A stretch of 64,000 bases of DNA from a bacterium (GTDB lineage Bacteria > Bacillota > Bacilli > Lactobacillales > Streptococcaceae): assembly GCA_905221145.1 (NCBI GenBank), contig CAJNCA010000001.1:434001-498000 (forward strand). Reading direction: 5' to 3'. Each line of letters begins with the position of its first letter. Position 1 is the first letter of the stretch. The notes below the pieces were generated by a model. It was not told the origin of the DNA. It did not search any database and saw only the letters and a program-made list of their open reading frames with translations. Both the position numbers and the translations under genes were made by a program. Of the stretch, positions 18,518 to 26,600 are shown piece after piece.

Positions 18518-18896
18518 TGTCAATCTCATTAACGGGATTGCGCTAGCATTTGAGGGAGATGCGGTTTATTCCATGTATATTCGTCGCCACCTTATTCTCA
18601 AAGGCATGACCAAACCCAATAAACTCCACCAAGAGGCCACTAAGTATGTATCTGCAAAGGCTCAGGCTCGCCTGATTGCCCTCATGTTGGAGGAGCAAGT
18701 CCTGACGGAAAAAGAAGAGGAAATCTACAAACGTGGCCGCAATACCAATAGCCATACCAAAGCTAAAAATGCCGATGTGGTGACTTACCGTATGTCCACA
18801 GGCTTTGAAGCCGTGATGGGCTATCTCCATATGACTGAAAATCTGGAACGTCTTGAGAGCTTGATTTCTTGGTGTATCCAAAAAGTGGAGGGCTAG
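18510..18896 (+). CDS. mrnC: Mini-ribonuclease III
   Basis: MrnC is a dimeric RNase III without a double-stranded RNA-binding domain and matures 23S rRNA ends. The 128-aa protein carries the catalytic helix ALAFEGDAVYSMYIR (about 11-25) and the second acidic motif in the YRMSTGFEAVMGYLHMT segment (about 89-105). The start is GTG at 18510 inside the end of cysS, with GGAGTGAGG upstream. The cysS-mrnC overlap is a conserved Firmicute arrangement. Confidence 0.93.
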   Translation: MIDVNLINGIALAFEGDAVYSMYIRRHLILKGMTKPNKLHQEATKYVSAKAQARLIALMLEEQVLTEKEEEIYKRGRNTNSHTKAKNADVVTYRMSTGFEAVMGYLHMTENLERLESLISWCIQKVEG

Positions 18897-18899
18897 GAC

Positions 18900-19769
18900 A
18901 TGATAGCAAAAGAACTACAAGACTGGTTTCCTGAGGCTCATATTTCAGACCAACCAGTAGAGAAAGAGGGCTATCTCACTCTCCCTTTAGCTTCTCAGCA
19001 GTGGATTTTGCTGGAGGAAGCTGATCTCAGTGAGCGTGAAAAGCAGTTGGTTGCCCTTTTGACCCAGCAGGAGAAGGCCAGTTCGCTCAATCCTTGGTAT
19101 CCCTATCTGATTGAGGGGAAGGGCCAGGCACCGCAAGTTTTCAAAAAGATTCAGCTGGTTTATTGCCATCTTTCCTATTTTCAACAGGAAAATCTAGCTT
19201 CTTGGTTGGACATGATGCGGACTCTTTTTCCTAACTGTCAGACGGTGCTTCAGGTCGGAGCTCAGGATTATGTTTTCGTGCTGCAACAAGATAAATACAG
19301 TTCTGTACGAGCTATTTTAAGTGATACGATTGAAGCGGTTGAGTATGACTTTGGACTGCGTTTGTCTATCATGTTAGGCCAAGTTTGGTCTCAGACAGCA
19401 CATCAAGCTCTGTCAGACTTAATCAAAGCGGAGCGGGATTTGTTTAAGACTTGGTGGCGTCAGGGTCACCAAGGTGTTCACACCTTTTCACAACTCTATC
19501 TTTGGAGTATGGGGGAAAGGCTTGTGGACCTGAGAGTCATTAAAGAATGCCTGCATCAGATGATTTTGGACCAGGATCAGATTCAGGAAATCGTTCTCTC
19601 CCTTTGGGAAAACAGTGCTGTTCTGACTAAAACAGCCCAGCAACTCTATCTGCACCGCAATTCTCTCCAATACAAGATTGATAAATGGGAAGAATTGACA
19701 GGGCTACAGTTGAAAGAATTGACTGACCTGACCTTGTGTTATCAGTTGATTTTACCAGATATTCTCTAA
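18900..19769 (+). CDS. PucR/CdaR-type helix-turn-helix protein (putative regulator)
   Basis: A 289-aa protein. The C-terminal 50 residues (TKTAQQLYLHRNSLQYKIDK, then EELTGLQLKEL) are a typical PucR/CdaR HTH_30 domain, as in sugar-diacid and purine regulators. The N-terminal about 230 residues have no clear signature. They are rich in Gln and Leu, with no membrane segment. It starts 3 bases after mrnC and is closed by a terminator. Immediately downstream is msmK, the shared ATPase for several sugar importers, so control of carbohydrate uptake is a reasonable guess, not shown by the sequence. Confidence 0.75.
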   Translation: MIAKELQDWFPEAHISDQPVEKEGYLTLPLASQQWILLEEADLSEREKQLVALLTQQEKASSLNPWYPYLIEGKGQAPQVFKKIQLVYCHLSYFQQENLASWLDMMRTLFPNCQTVLQVGAQDYVFVLQQDKYSSVRAILSDTIEAVEYDFGLRLSIMLGQVWSQTAHQALSDLIKAERDLFKTWWRQGHQGVHTFSQLYLWSMGERLVDLRVIKECLHQMILDQDQIQEIVLSLWENSAVLTKTAQQLYLHRNSLQYKIDKWEELTGLQLKELTDLTLCYQLILPDIL

Positions 19770-19800
19770 AGTTTTGTGCAAGTTGCACAGAACTTTTTTA
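19770..19800 (+). terminator. Rho-independent terminator
   Basis: An 11-bp stem, AGTTTTGTGCA (19770-19780) with TGCACAGAACT (19784-19794), one G-T pair, then a run of T into 19808. Confidence 0.85.
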
Positions 19801-19826
19801 TTTTTTTGGTCACCTTGCCATAGAAA

Positions 19827-19849
19827 TGTAAAGCGTTTTCATCTATAAT
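19827..19849 (+). promoter_or_regulatory. cre-like CcpA site overlapping the msmK promoter
   Basis: TGTAAAGCGTTTTCAT (19827-19842) matches the 16-base cre consensus at 13 positions. A consensus -10 TATAAT (19844-19849) begins two bases later, so CcpA bound here would cover the promoter. No -35 with normal spacing is seen. Catabolite control of msmK is expected. Confidence 0.65.
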
Positions 19850-19881
19850 AAAACTATCAAAAGACAAAAGGAGTTCACCTC

Positions 19882-21012
19882 ATGGTAGAATTGAATCTTA
19901 AAAATATTTACAAAAAATATCCAAACAGCGAACACTATTCAGTTGAAGACTTCAACTTGGACATCAAAGACAAAGAATTTATCGTTTTCGTAGGTCCTTC
20001 AGGATGTGGTAAATCAACAACTCTTCGTATGATTGCAGGTCTTGAAGACATCACAGAAGGTACTGCATCTATTGATGGCGTGGTTGTCAACGACGTAGCT
20101 CCAAAAGACCGTGACATCGCCATGGTATTCCAAAACTACGCTCTTTACCCACACATGACTGTATACGATAACATGGCTTTCGGTTTGAAATTACGTAAAT
20201 ACAGCAAGGAAGATATCGACAAACGTGTACAAGAAGCAGCTGAAATCCTTGGATTGAAAGAGTTCTTGGAACGTAAACCTGCTGACCTTTCTGGTGGTCA
20301 ACGTCAACGTGTTGCCATGGGTCGTGCGATTGTCCGCGATGCAAAAGTGTTCTTGATGGACGAACCTTTGTCAAACTTGGATGCCAAACTTCGTGTATCT
20401 ATGCGTGCTGAAATTGCGAAAATCCACCGTCGTATCGGAGCTACAACTATCTACGTAACTCACGACCAAACTGAAGCGATGACACTTGCAGACCGTATCG
20501 TTATCATGTCAGCAACTAAGAACCCTGCTGGTACAGGTACTATCGGACGTGTTGAACAAATCGGTACTCCTCAAGAAGTTTACAAAAACCCAGTTAATAA
20601 ATTCGTTGCAGGATTCATCGGAAGCCCAGCAATGAACTTCATCAATGTGAAATTGGTTGGTAGCGAAATTATTTCTGACGGATTCCGCTTGAAAGTGCCA
20701 GAAGGAGCATTGAAAGTTCTTCGTGAAAAAGGCTACGAAGGTAAAGAATTGATCTTCGGTATCCGTCCAGAAGACGTAAATGCAGAACCTGCTTTCCTTG
20801 AAACATTCCCAGAATCAGTTGTCAAAGCTACTATCTCTGTATCAGAATTGCTTGGTTCAGAATCTCACCTTTACTGCCAAGTTGGTAAAGACGAATTTGT
20901 TGCCAAAGTGGATGCTCGTGACTACTTGCAAACAGGTGCAACAGTTGAACTTGGATTTGACTTGAACAAAGCACACTTCTTCGATGTAGAAACTGAAAAA
21001 ACAGTTTACTAA
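19882..21012 (+). CDS. msmK: Multiple-sugar ABC transporter ATP-binding protein
   Basis: MsmK is the ATPase that powers several carbohydrate importers (raffinose, maltodextrin, sialic acid types) in streptococci. The 376 aa show Walker [10 protein letters not shown] (38-46), the Q-loop, signature LSGGQRQR (about 136-143), Walker [13 protein letters not shown] and the switch His in VTHDQ. The C-terminal about 130 residues form the MalK/UgpC-type regulatory OB domain ([14 protein letters not shown]). AAAAGGAG precedes the start. It is a stand-alone gene between two terminators, as expected for a shared ATPase. Confidence 0.95.
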   Translation: MVELNLKNIYKKYPNSEHYSVEDFNLDIKDKEFIVFVGPSGCGKSTTLRMIAGLEDITEGTASIDGVVVNDVAPKDRDIAMVFQNYALYPHMTVYDNMAFGLKLRKYSKEDIDKRVQEAAEILGLKEFLERKPADLSGGQRQRVAMGRAIVRDAKVFLMDEPLSNLDAKLRVSMRAEIAKIHRRIGATTIYVTHDQTEAMTLADRIVIMSATKNPAGTGTIGRVEQIGTPQEVYKNPVNKFVAGFIGSPAMNFINVKLVGSEIISDGFRLKVPEGALKVLREKGYEGKELIFGIRPEDVNAEPAFLETFPESVVKATISVSELLGSESHLYCQVGKDEFVAKVDARDYLQTGATVELGFDLNKAHFFDVETEKTVY

Positions 21013-21028
21013 GATAAATAAAACTCAA

Positions 21029-21058
21029 AACACTGCTAGAAATCTGGCAGTGTTTTTT
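21029..21058 (+). terminator. Terminator of msmK
   Basis: Stem AACACTGC (21029-21036) with GCAGTGTT (21047-21054) followed by T-run. Confidence 0.85.
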
Positions 21059-21071
21059 AGTGATCGAGTAG

Positions 21072-21098
21072 AAAAAACTCTCCATATCGCATGGAGAG
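21072..21098 (-). terminator. Terminator of the minus-strand amino-acid ABC operon
   Basis: On the minus strand, CTCTCCAT (complement of 21091-21098) pairs with ATGGAGAG (complement of 21078-21085), followed by a run of six T. It faces the msmK terminator from the other side. Confidence 0.8.
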
Positions 21099-21106
21099 CT
21101 AATTTG

Positions 21107-21766
21107 TTATTCTGCAGCTTGTTGCCAACGTTTTGCTAGCATATGAGACAGGTTAGAGATTGCTAGGTTAAAGCTGAAGTAGATGAGGGCAATCAGGATA
21201 TAAAGACTGAAGACTTGCTCTGGTTCGAAATAACGGCCCATGAGAATTTGGCTGGCTCCAAAGAGCTCTTGTAGGGCGATAACAGAGTAGAGCAGGCTGG
21301 TATCCTTAATCACGGTTACAAACTGAGAAATGATGGCTGGAAGCATTTTACGGATAGCTTGTGGAAGAATGATGTGGTAGAGGATTTGCGCAGAGGTAAA
21401 TCCTTGTGACATTCCTGCTTCGTATTGTCCCTTGTCTACAGCATTGAGGCCACCACGGATAATCTCAGCTAGGGCTGCTGAGGTAAAGAGGGTAAAGGCA
21501 GTGATTCCGGCTGGTGTGGATTTCATCTTGAACACCAAAAAGATGGTGAAAATCCAGAGAAGGTTAGGAACGTTGCGCACAAATTCGATATAAATGCTGG
21601 AGATAATGCGTAAGACAGGATTTTTCCCATTTCTCATGACCGCTAGAACTGTACCGATAAGGGTAGAGAGGACAATGGCAATCAGAGAAATGTAGAGGGT
21701 CAAGCCAAATCCTTTAAAGATAAAGACTAGGTTATCTGGGGTCAAAACTTCTAAAATAGATTCCAT
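21107..21766 (-). CDS. Amino-acid ABC transporter permease (second of pair)
   Basis: A 219-aa permease of the polar amino-acid (His/Glu/Gln) uptake family, forming half of the transmembrane channel. Hydrophobic spans occur near residues 12-38, 50-85 and 175-205. The EAA-type loop GLNAVDKGQYEAGMSQGF ... IILPQA (about 105-140) contacts the ATPase. It is the last gene of a four-gene operon, 9 bases after the other permease. A heterodimer with that permease is expected. Confidence 0.92.
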   Translation of the reverse strand: MESILEVLTPDNLVFIFKGFGLTLYISLIAIVLSTLIGTVLAVMRNGKNPVLRIISSIYIEFVRNVPNLLWIFTIFLVFKMKSTPAGITAFTLFTSAALAEIIRGGLNAVDKGQYEAGMSQGFTSAQILYHIILPQAIRKMLPAIISQFVTVIKDTSLLYSVIALQELFGASQILMGRYFEPEQVFSLYILIALIYFSFNLAISNLSHMLAKRWQQAAE

Positions 21767-21775
21767 AGTAACCTC

Positions 21776-22453
21776 CTAAAGTGAATAGGCTTTTTTGTTG
21801 GCTTGCTCCATCTTACGACCAAACTGGGCAACAGGGAAGCATAGAGAAAAGTAGAGAAGGGCAGCGCCTAAAAATGCTGGAATGTAGTTTCCGTTAAGAG
21901 CCGACCAAGACTTGGTCACAAACATCAAGTCCACTCCAGAGATGATAGCGACTGTAGAGGTGTTTTTGATGAGGTTGACGATTTGGTTGGTCAAAGGAGG
22001 GAGAATGATACGAAAGGCCTGAGGCAAGATAATCAAGCGCATAGCACTGATATAGGTAAACCCTTGTGACAAGGCTGCCTCCATCTGACCGCTAGGAATA
22101 GATTGAATCCCTGAGCGAATAACCTCAGCGATATAGGCTCCGTGATAGAGTCCAACGCAGAGAACAGCTGTCCAATAAATCGGAATCATGATGATATGGT
22201 CACTGATAAGTGGTAGACCATAAAAAACGATAACAAACTGTACCAAGAGGGGAGTATTTTGGTAAAATTCGACAAAAATGCGAGCTAAAATGCGTAAAAT
22301 GGGACGTTTGCTGGTTGACATAGCTCCAAAGAAGATACCCAAAATCATGGCGAGGATAAAGGATCCAATCGCTAGAGCAAGAGTGAAGAGGAAACCATTG
22401 AAAAATTGGCCAAAATCCTGAAAATAGGCTGTCCAAGATGATAAATCTGTCAT
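21776..22453 (-). CDS. Amino-acid ABC transporter permease (first of pair)
   Basis: A 225-aa permease paralogous to its downstream neighbour, with the EAA loop SGIQSIPSGQMEAALSQGFT ... ILPQAF (about 117-150). The N-terminal span is at about 18-45 and the C-terminal span at about 185-208. The start at 22453 lies 12 bases after the binding-protein stop. Together with the other permease it makes the membrane part of the importer; substrate specificity is set by the binding protein and cannot be read from the permeases. Confidence 0.92.
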   Translation of the reverse strand: MTDLSSWTAYFQDFGQFFNGFLFTLALAIGSFILAMILGIFFGAMSTSKRPILRILARIFVEFYQNTPLLVQFVIVFYGLPLISDHIIMIPIYWTAVLCVGLYHGAYIAEVIRSGIQSIPSGQMEAALSQGFTYISAMRLIILPQAFRIILPPLTNQIVNLIKNTSTVAIISGVDLMFVTKSWSALNGNYIPAFLGAALLYFSLCFPVAQFGRKMEQANKKAYSL

Positions 22454-22465
22454 AGGGTGTCCTCC

Positions 22466-23260
22466 TTAATCTGCAGTATGGCTAGATGGTTTGAGCTTGT
22501 AACGGTCATAAAGTTTTTGTAAACTACCATCCTTGCTCCATTTAGTGACCAAGTTATCAAGATAGTTGTTTAGCTCTGTATTTGATTTCTTGGTAACAAT
22601 ACCGTAGTCAGATGGCTTGAAACTATCATCTAGTAGTACTGTGCGTTTGCTGATGTAGCCAGATAGAATCGAGCGGTCAACGGAAAAGGCATCAATACGG
22701 TGAGCATGAAGGGAAGTAATCAATTCTGGGTAGGAACCAAGTTCGACGAATTTAAACTTCAAGCCTTTCTTTTTACCCAGTTCGGTAATCAGGCGTTGGG
22801 TAATAGAACCTTGGGCAACTCCGATGGTTTTGCCGTTTAAATCCTCAATGCTTTTGATTTTGGCAGATTTATTGACCAAAAAGCCAGAAGCGTCCGTGTA
22901 GTAGGGACTGGTAAAGTTATAGAGTTTTTTACGTTCATCTGTGATGGTAAAGGTTGCGATATCCATGTCAACCTGTTCATTGTCTAAAAGTGGTCCACGA
23001 GTTTGCGCGGTAACAGGCACATAGCGAACTTTGACCTTGAGCTCATCTGCTGCCATCTTGGCTAAGTCGGTTTCGATACCAGAATAGGTCCCTGTCTTGG
23101 GATCCTTGTAGCCAAAATTGGGAACGTCTTGTTTCACACCGACAACTAGTTCGCCCCTTTTTTGAATATCTGCGACACTGGTATCAGCCTGAACTGGTTT
23201 TGCAGTAGCAAGGCCGAAAAGGCTAATCAATAATGCTGATAAAAAGAATTTCTTTTTCAT
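22466..23260 (-). CDS. Amino-acid ABC transporter substrate-binding protein without lipobox
   Basis: A 264-aa SBP_bac_3-type periplasmic-style binding protein with GVKQDVPNFGYKDPKTG near the N-terminus and TGDTI-like lobes (LNGKTIGVAQGSITQRL, about 141-157). The signal peptide MKKKFFLSALLISLFGLATA leads to a likely AXA cleavage at Val23-Gln24-Ala25. There is no cysteine, so it cannot be lipid-anchored as most Gram-positive binding proteins are. It may be released or held by the permease. The FGYKD and arginine/aspartate contacts suggest a polar amino acid ligand. It lies between the ATPase (10 bases upstream) and the permeases. Confidence 0.9.
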   Translation of the reverse strand: MKKKFFLSALLISLFGLATAKPVQADTSVADIQKRGELVVGVKQDVPNFGYKDPKTGTYSGIETDLAKMAADELKVKVRYVPVTAQTRGPLLDNEQVDMDIATFTITDERKKLYNFTSPYYTDASGFLVNKSAKIKSIEDLNGKTIGVAQGSITQRLITELGKKKGLKFKFVELGSYPELITSLHAHRIDAFSVDRSILSGYISKRTVLLDDSFKPSDYGIVTKKSNTELNNYLDNLVTKWSKDGSLQKLYDRYKLKPSSHTAD

Positions 23261-23270
23261 AGGCGCCTCC

Positions 23271-24029
23271 TTATTTTACTTTGTCACTTTCGTGGTTGAT
23301 AATTTTGCTGAGGAATTGTTGGGCACGAGGTTCGCTTGGATTGTCGAAAAAGTCATCGACATCTGTCGTATCCACCAAAACTTCTCCGTCAGCCATAAAG
23401 ATGATGCGGTCCGCAACTTCACGGGCAAAGCCCATTTCATGGGTAACGACAATCATATTCATACCCTCGTGGGCCAATTTTTGCATAACAGCCAGAACGT
23501 CTCCGATGGTTTCAGGGTCAAGGGCAGATGTTGGTTCATCAAAGAGAAGGAGTTCAGGATGCATAGCGAGTCCACGTGCGATGGCAATTCGTTGTTTTTG
23601 TCCACCGGATAGCATGGCTGGATAAGAATCTTTCTTGTCCCACATATTTACAAATTCCAGATATTTTTGGGCTGTCTTTTCAGCTTCTTTTTTATCAATT
23701 CCTAGAACTTTTATAGGTGCAAGTGTTACGTTTTCTAACACTGTTTTGTGAGGGTAGAGGTTAAAATGTTGGAAAACCATGCCAACTTCCTTGCGAAGAG
23801 GCACTAAATCTTTCTGGCTGGCACCAGCAACTTGGTGGCCATTGACTAGAAGGCTTCCCTTGTCGACAGCCTCTAAACCATTGATGGTACGGATAAGAGT
23901 GGATTTCCCAGAACCAGATGGTCCGAGGAGGACAACGACTTGTCCTTTTTCAAAACGGAGATTGATGTCGCGGAGTGCGTGATAGTCTCCGTAATATTTT
24001 TCGACGTGTTCAAATTCTACTAAAGCCAT
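23271..24029 (-). CDS. Amino-acid ABC transporter ATP-binding protein (GlnQ-like)
   Basis: A 252-aa ATPase of the polar amino-acid uptake family, first gene of the operon. Walker A GPSGSGKST (36-44), Q-loop FQHFNLYPHKTV, signature LSGGQKQR, Walker B LLLFDEPTSALDPE and switch His in VVTHEMGFAREV are all present, so it should be active. A ribosome site AAAGGAG lies before the start. The promoter is at 24064-24092. Confidence 0.93.
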   Translation of the reverse strand: MALVEFEHVEKYYGDYHALRDINLRFEKGQVVVLLGPSGSGKSTLIRTINGLEAVDKGSLLVNGHQVAGASQKDLVPLRKEVGMVFQHFNLYPHKTVLENVTLAPIKVLGIDKKEAEKTAQKYLEFVNMWDKKDSYPAMLSGGQKQRIAIARGLAMHPELLLFDEPTSALDPETIGDVLAVMQKLAHEGMNMIVVTHEMGFAREVADRIIFMADGEVLVDTTDVDDFFDNPSEPRAQQFLSKIINHESDKVK

Positions 24030-24063
24030 AAAGAATCTCCTTTGTGTTAGATTTTATAACATG

Positions 24064-24092
24064 ATTCTACACCAAAAGAATGGCCTTGTCAA
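24064..24092 (-). promoter_or_regulatory. Sigma-A promoter of the amino-acid ABC operon
   Basis: On the minus strand, TTGACA (complement of 24087-24092) and TAGAAT (complement of 24064-24069) are 17-18 bp apart. TG lies directly upstream of the -10. It is a near-consensus promoter, about 35 bases from the start codon. Confidence 0.7.
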
Positions 24093-24160
24093 ATCATATC
24101 TGAAAAAATTCACTAAAATTTTATAAAAAAGCAATCTGGATAGAGAAAACGTCTAAATCA

Positions 24161-24169
24161 TGTTATAAT
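24161..24169 (+). promoter_or_regulatory. Extended -10 promoter of recJ
   Basis: TGTTATAAT is an extended consensus -10, 25 bases before the recJ start. No convincing -35 is present. Confidence 0.55.
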
Positions 24170-24193
24170 GAAGCAATAGAATTCTTAGAAAGA

Positions 24194-26428
24194 GTGGATG
24201 TCTTTTTGATAACACCTACTTATGAATGGCAATTTGCCCCGCAGGTTGAAGATGCGGATTTTACAAAGATAGCCAAGAAGGCTGGACTGGGGCCTGAGGT
24301 GGCTCGCTTATTATTTGAAAGAGGGATTCAAGACGAAGAAAGTCTGAAAAAATTTTTAGAACCTTCTTTGGAGGACTTGCACGATCCTTATCTACTTCAT
24401 GATATGGACAGGGCAGTGGCTCGTATTCGTCAGGCCATTGAAGAAGGGGAAAATATTCTCGTTTATGGAGACTACGATGCGGATGGCATGACTTCGGCTT
24501 CGATTGTGAAGGAAAGTTTGGAACAGCTTGGTGCCGAGTGCCGTGTTTATCTACCCAATCGTTTTACCGATGGCTATGGTCCCAATGCCAGTGTCTATAA
24601 ATACTTTATCGAGCAAGAAGGGATTTCCTTGATTGTGACGGTGGATAATGGGGTTGCTGGTCAAGAAGCTATTGCATTGGCCCAATCTCTGGGAGTGGAT
24701 GTTATTGTCACAGACCACCATTCCATGCCTGAAACCCTGCCAGATGCTTATGCCATTGTCCATCCTGAGCATCCAGATGCGGACTATCCTTTCAAATATT
24801 TGGCTGGTTGTGGAGTGGCTTTCAAGCTGGCTTGCGCCCTTTTAGAAGAAGTACAAGTGGAATTGCTTGATTTGGTCGCTATCGGAACTATTGCAGATAT
24901 GGTGAGTTTGACAGATGAGAACCGTATCTTGGTTCAGTATGGTCTAGAAATGTTGGGGCATACTCAGCGCATCGGTCTGCAAGAGATGCTAGACATGGCT
25001 GGGATTGCTGCTAATGAAGTGACAGAAGAAACGGTTGGTTTCCAGATTGCTCCTCGTTTAAATGCCTTGGGACGCTTGGATGATCCTAATCCTGCCATTG
25101 ATTTGCTGACTGGGTTTGACGATGAGGAAGCACATGAGATTGCCCTTATGATTCATCAGAAAAATGAAGAGCGTAAGGAGATCGTCCAGTCTATCTATGA
25201 AGAAGCTAAGACCATGGTGGATCCTGAGAAGAAGGTCCAGGTCTTGGCCAAGGAAGGATGGAATCCTGGCGTTCTAGGAATCGTAGCTGGTCGTTTGTTG
25301 GAAGAGCTAGGACAGACAGTTATTGTTCTTAATATAGAAGACGGTCGTGCCAAGGGTAGTGCTCGTAGTGTGGAAGCAGTCGATATTTTTGAAGCTTTGG
25401 ATCCCCATCGAGACCTCTTTATAGCCTTTGGCGGTCATGCAGGTGCAGCGGGTATGACGCTGGAAGTTGAGAAACTTTTAGATTTATCTCAGGTCTTGGA
25501 AGATTATGTTCGTGAAAAAGGTGCAGATGCTGGTGGCAAGAATAAGTTAAACCTAGATGAAGAGTTGGATTTGGAGACTTTGAGTCTTGAAACGGTCAAG
25601 AATTTTGAGCGTTTGGCACCTTTTGGAATGGACAATCAGAAACCTGTCTTTTATATCAAGGATTTTCAGGTTGAAAGTGCTCGTACCATGGGAGCAGGCA
25701 ATGCCCATCTCAAGCTGAAAATCTCTAAAGGTGAGGCTAGTTTTGAAGTGGTAGCATTTGGACAAGGTAGATGGGCAACAGAGTTTGCTCAAACCAAGAA
25801 TCTAGAGTTAGCAGTCAAATTGTCTGTCAACCAATGGAATGGCCAAACTGCTCTCCAGTTGATGATGGTGGATGCGCGTGTGGAGGGTGTTCAGCTCTTT
25901 AACATCCGTGGAAAGAATGCCACCTTGCCAGAGGGGGTTCCAGTCTTGGATTTTGCTGGAGAACTGCCAAATCTGGCGGATAGTGAAGCTGTTGTCGTAA
26001 AAACCATTCCTGAGGATATGACCCTGCTGAAAACCATTTTTCAGGAACAGCATTTCTCTGCTGTCTATTTCAAAAATGACATTGATAAGGCCTATTATCT
26101 GACAGGTTATGGGACTAGAGATCAGTTTGCCAAATTGTACAAGACCATTTACCAGTTTCCAGAGTTTGATATTCGTTACAAGCTCAAGGATTTGGCTGCA
26201 TATCTCAATATTCAACAAATCTTGTTAGTCAAGATGATTCAAATATTTGAAGAGCTAGGCTTTGTGACAATCAAAGATGGTGTCATGACAGTCAATAAAG
26301 AGGCACCAAAGCGGGAAATCGGAGAAAGTCAGATTTATCAAAAGCTGAAACAAACCGTCAAAGACCAAGAAATGATGGCGCTGGGTACGGTGCAAGAAAT
26401 TTATGATTTTTTAATGGAAAAAGAATAG
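24194..26428 (+). CDS. recJ: Single-stranded-DNA-specific exonuclease RecJ
   Basis: RecJ degrades single-stranded DNA 5' to 3' in recombination and mismatch repair. The 744-aa product has DHH-family motifs: YGDYDADGMTS (about 91-101), VTVDNG and TDHHSMPE (about 172-179), then the DHHA1 domain (FGGHAGAAGMTL) and an OB-like domain. A C-terminal extension of about 170 residues is typical of Firmicute RecJ. The GTG at 24194 is the longest start; a TTG at 24206 giving MITPTYEW is equally possible because neither has a strong ribosome site. Confidence 0.94.
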   Translation: MDVFLITPTYEWQFAPQVEDADFTKIAKKAGLGPEVARLLFERGIQDEESLKKFLEPSLEDLHDPYLLHDMDRAVARIRQAIEEGENILVYGDYDADGMTSASIVKESLEQLGAECRVYLPNRFTDGYGPNASVYKYFIEQEGISLIVTVDNGVAGQEAIALAQSLGVDVIVTDHHSMPETLPDAYAIVHPEHPDADYPFKYLAGCGVAFKLACALLEEVQVELLDLVAIGTIADMVSLTDENRILVQYGLEMLGHTQRIGLQEMLDMAGIAANEVTEETVGFQIAPRLNALGRLDDPNPAIDLLTGFDDEEAHEIALMIHQKNEERKEIVQSIYEEAKTMVDPEKKVQVLAKEGWNPGVLGIVAGRLLEELGQTVIVLNIEDGRAKGSARSVEAVDIFEALDPHRDLFIAFGGHAGAAGMTLEVEKLLDLSQVLEDYVREKGADAGGKNKLNLDEELDLETLSLETVKNFERLAPFGMDNQKPVFYIKDFQVESARTMGAGNAHLKLKISKGEASFEVVAFGQGRWATEFAQTKNLELAVKLSVNQWNGQTALQLMMVDARVEGVQLFNIRGKNATLPEGVPVLDFAGELPNLADSEAVVVKTIPEDMTLLKTIFQEQHFSAVYFKNDIDKAYYLTGYGTRDQFAKLYKTIYQFPEFDIRYKLKDLAAYLNIQQILLVKMIQIFEELGFVTIKDGVMTVNKEAPKREIGESQIYQKLKQTVKDQEMMALGTVQEIYDFLMEKE

Positions 26429-26435
26429 ACGTAGG

Positions 26436-26463
26436 AAAGAGTTGGGCAACCAGCTCTTTTTTG
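26436..26463 (+). terminator. Terminator of recJ
   Basis: Ten-bp stem AAAGAGTTGG (26436-26445) with CCAGCTCTTT (26450-26459), one G-T pair, then T-run. Confidence 0.8.
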
Positions 26464-26479
26464 AAAACAAATCTTCATT

Positions 26480-26507
26480 TTGAAAATCATCAAAAAAATG
26501 GTATAAT
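26480..26507 (+). promoter_or_regulatory. Promoter of rnjB
   Basis: TTGAAA (26480-26485), 16-bp spacer, TATAAT (26502-26507) with TGG just upstream. A leader of about 85 bases follows, with a short hairpin AGGGT-aagca-ACCCT near 26553. Confidence 0.7.
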
Positions 26508-26600
26508 GGTAGGAAAAGATTCGGCTAAAAGTAATAGTGCTTTTAGAATAAGAGGGTAAGCAACCCTATAATCAAGATAAACTAAGCTTTCGGAGGAAAA

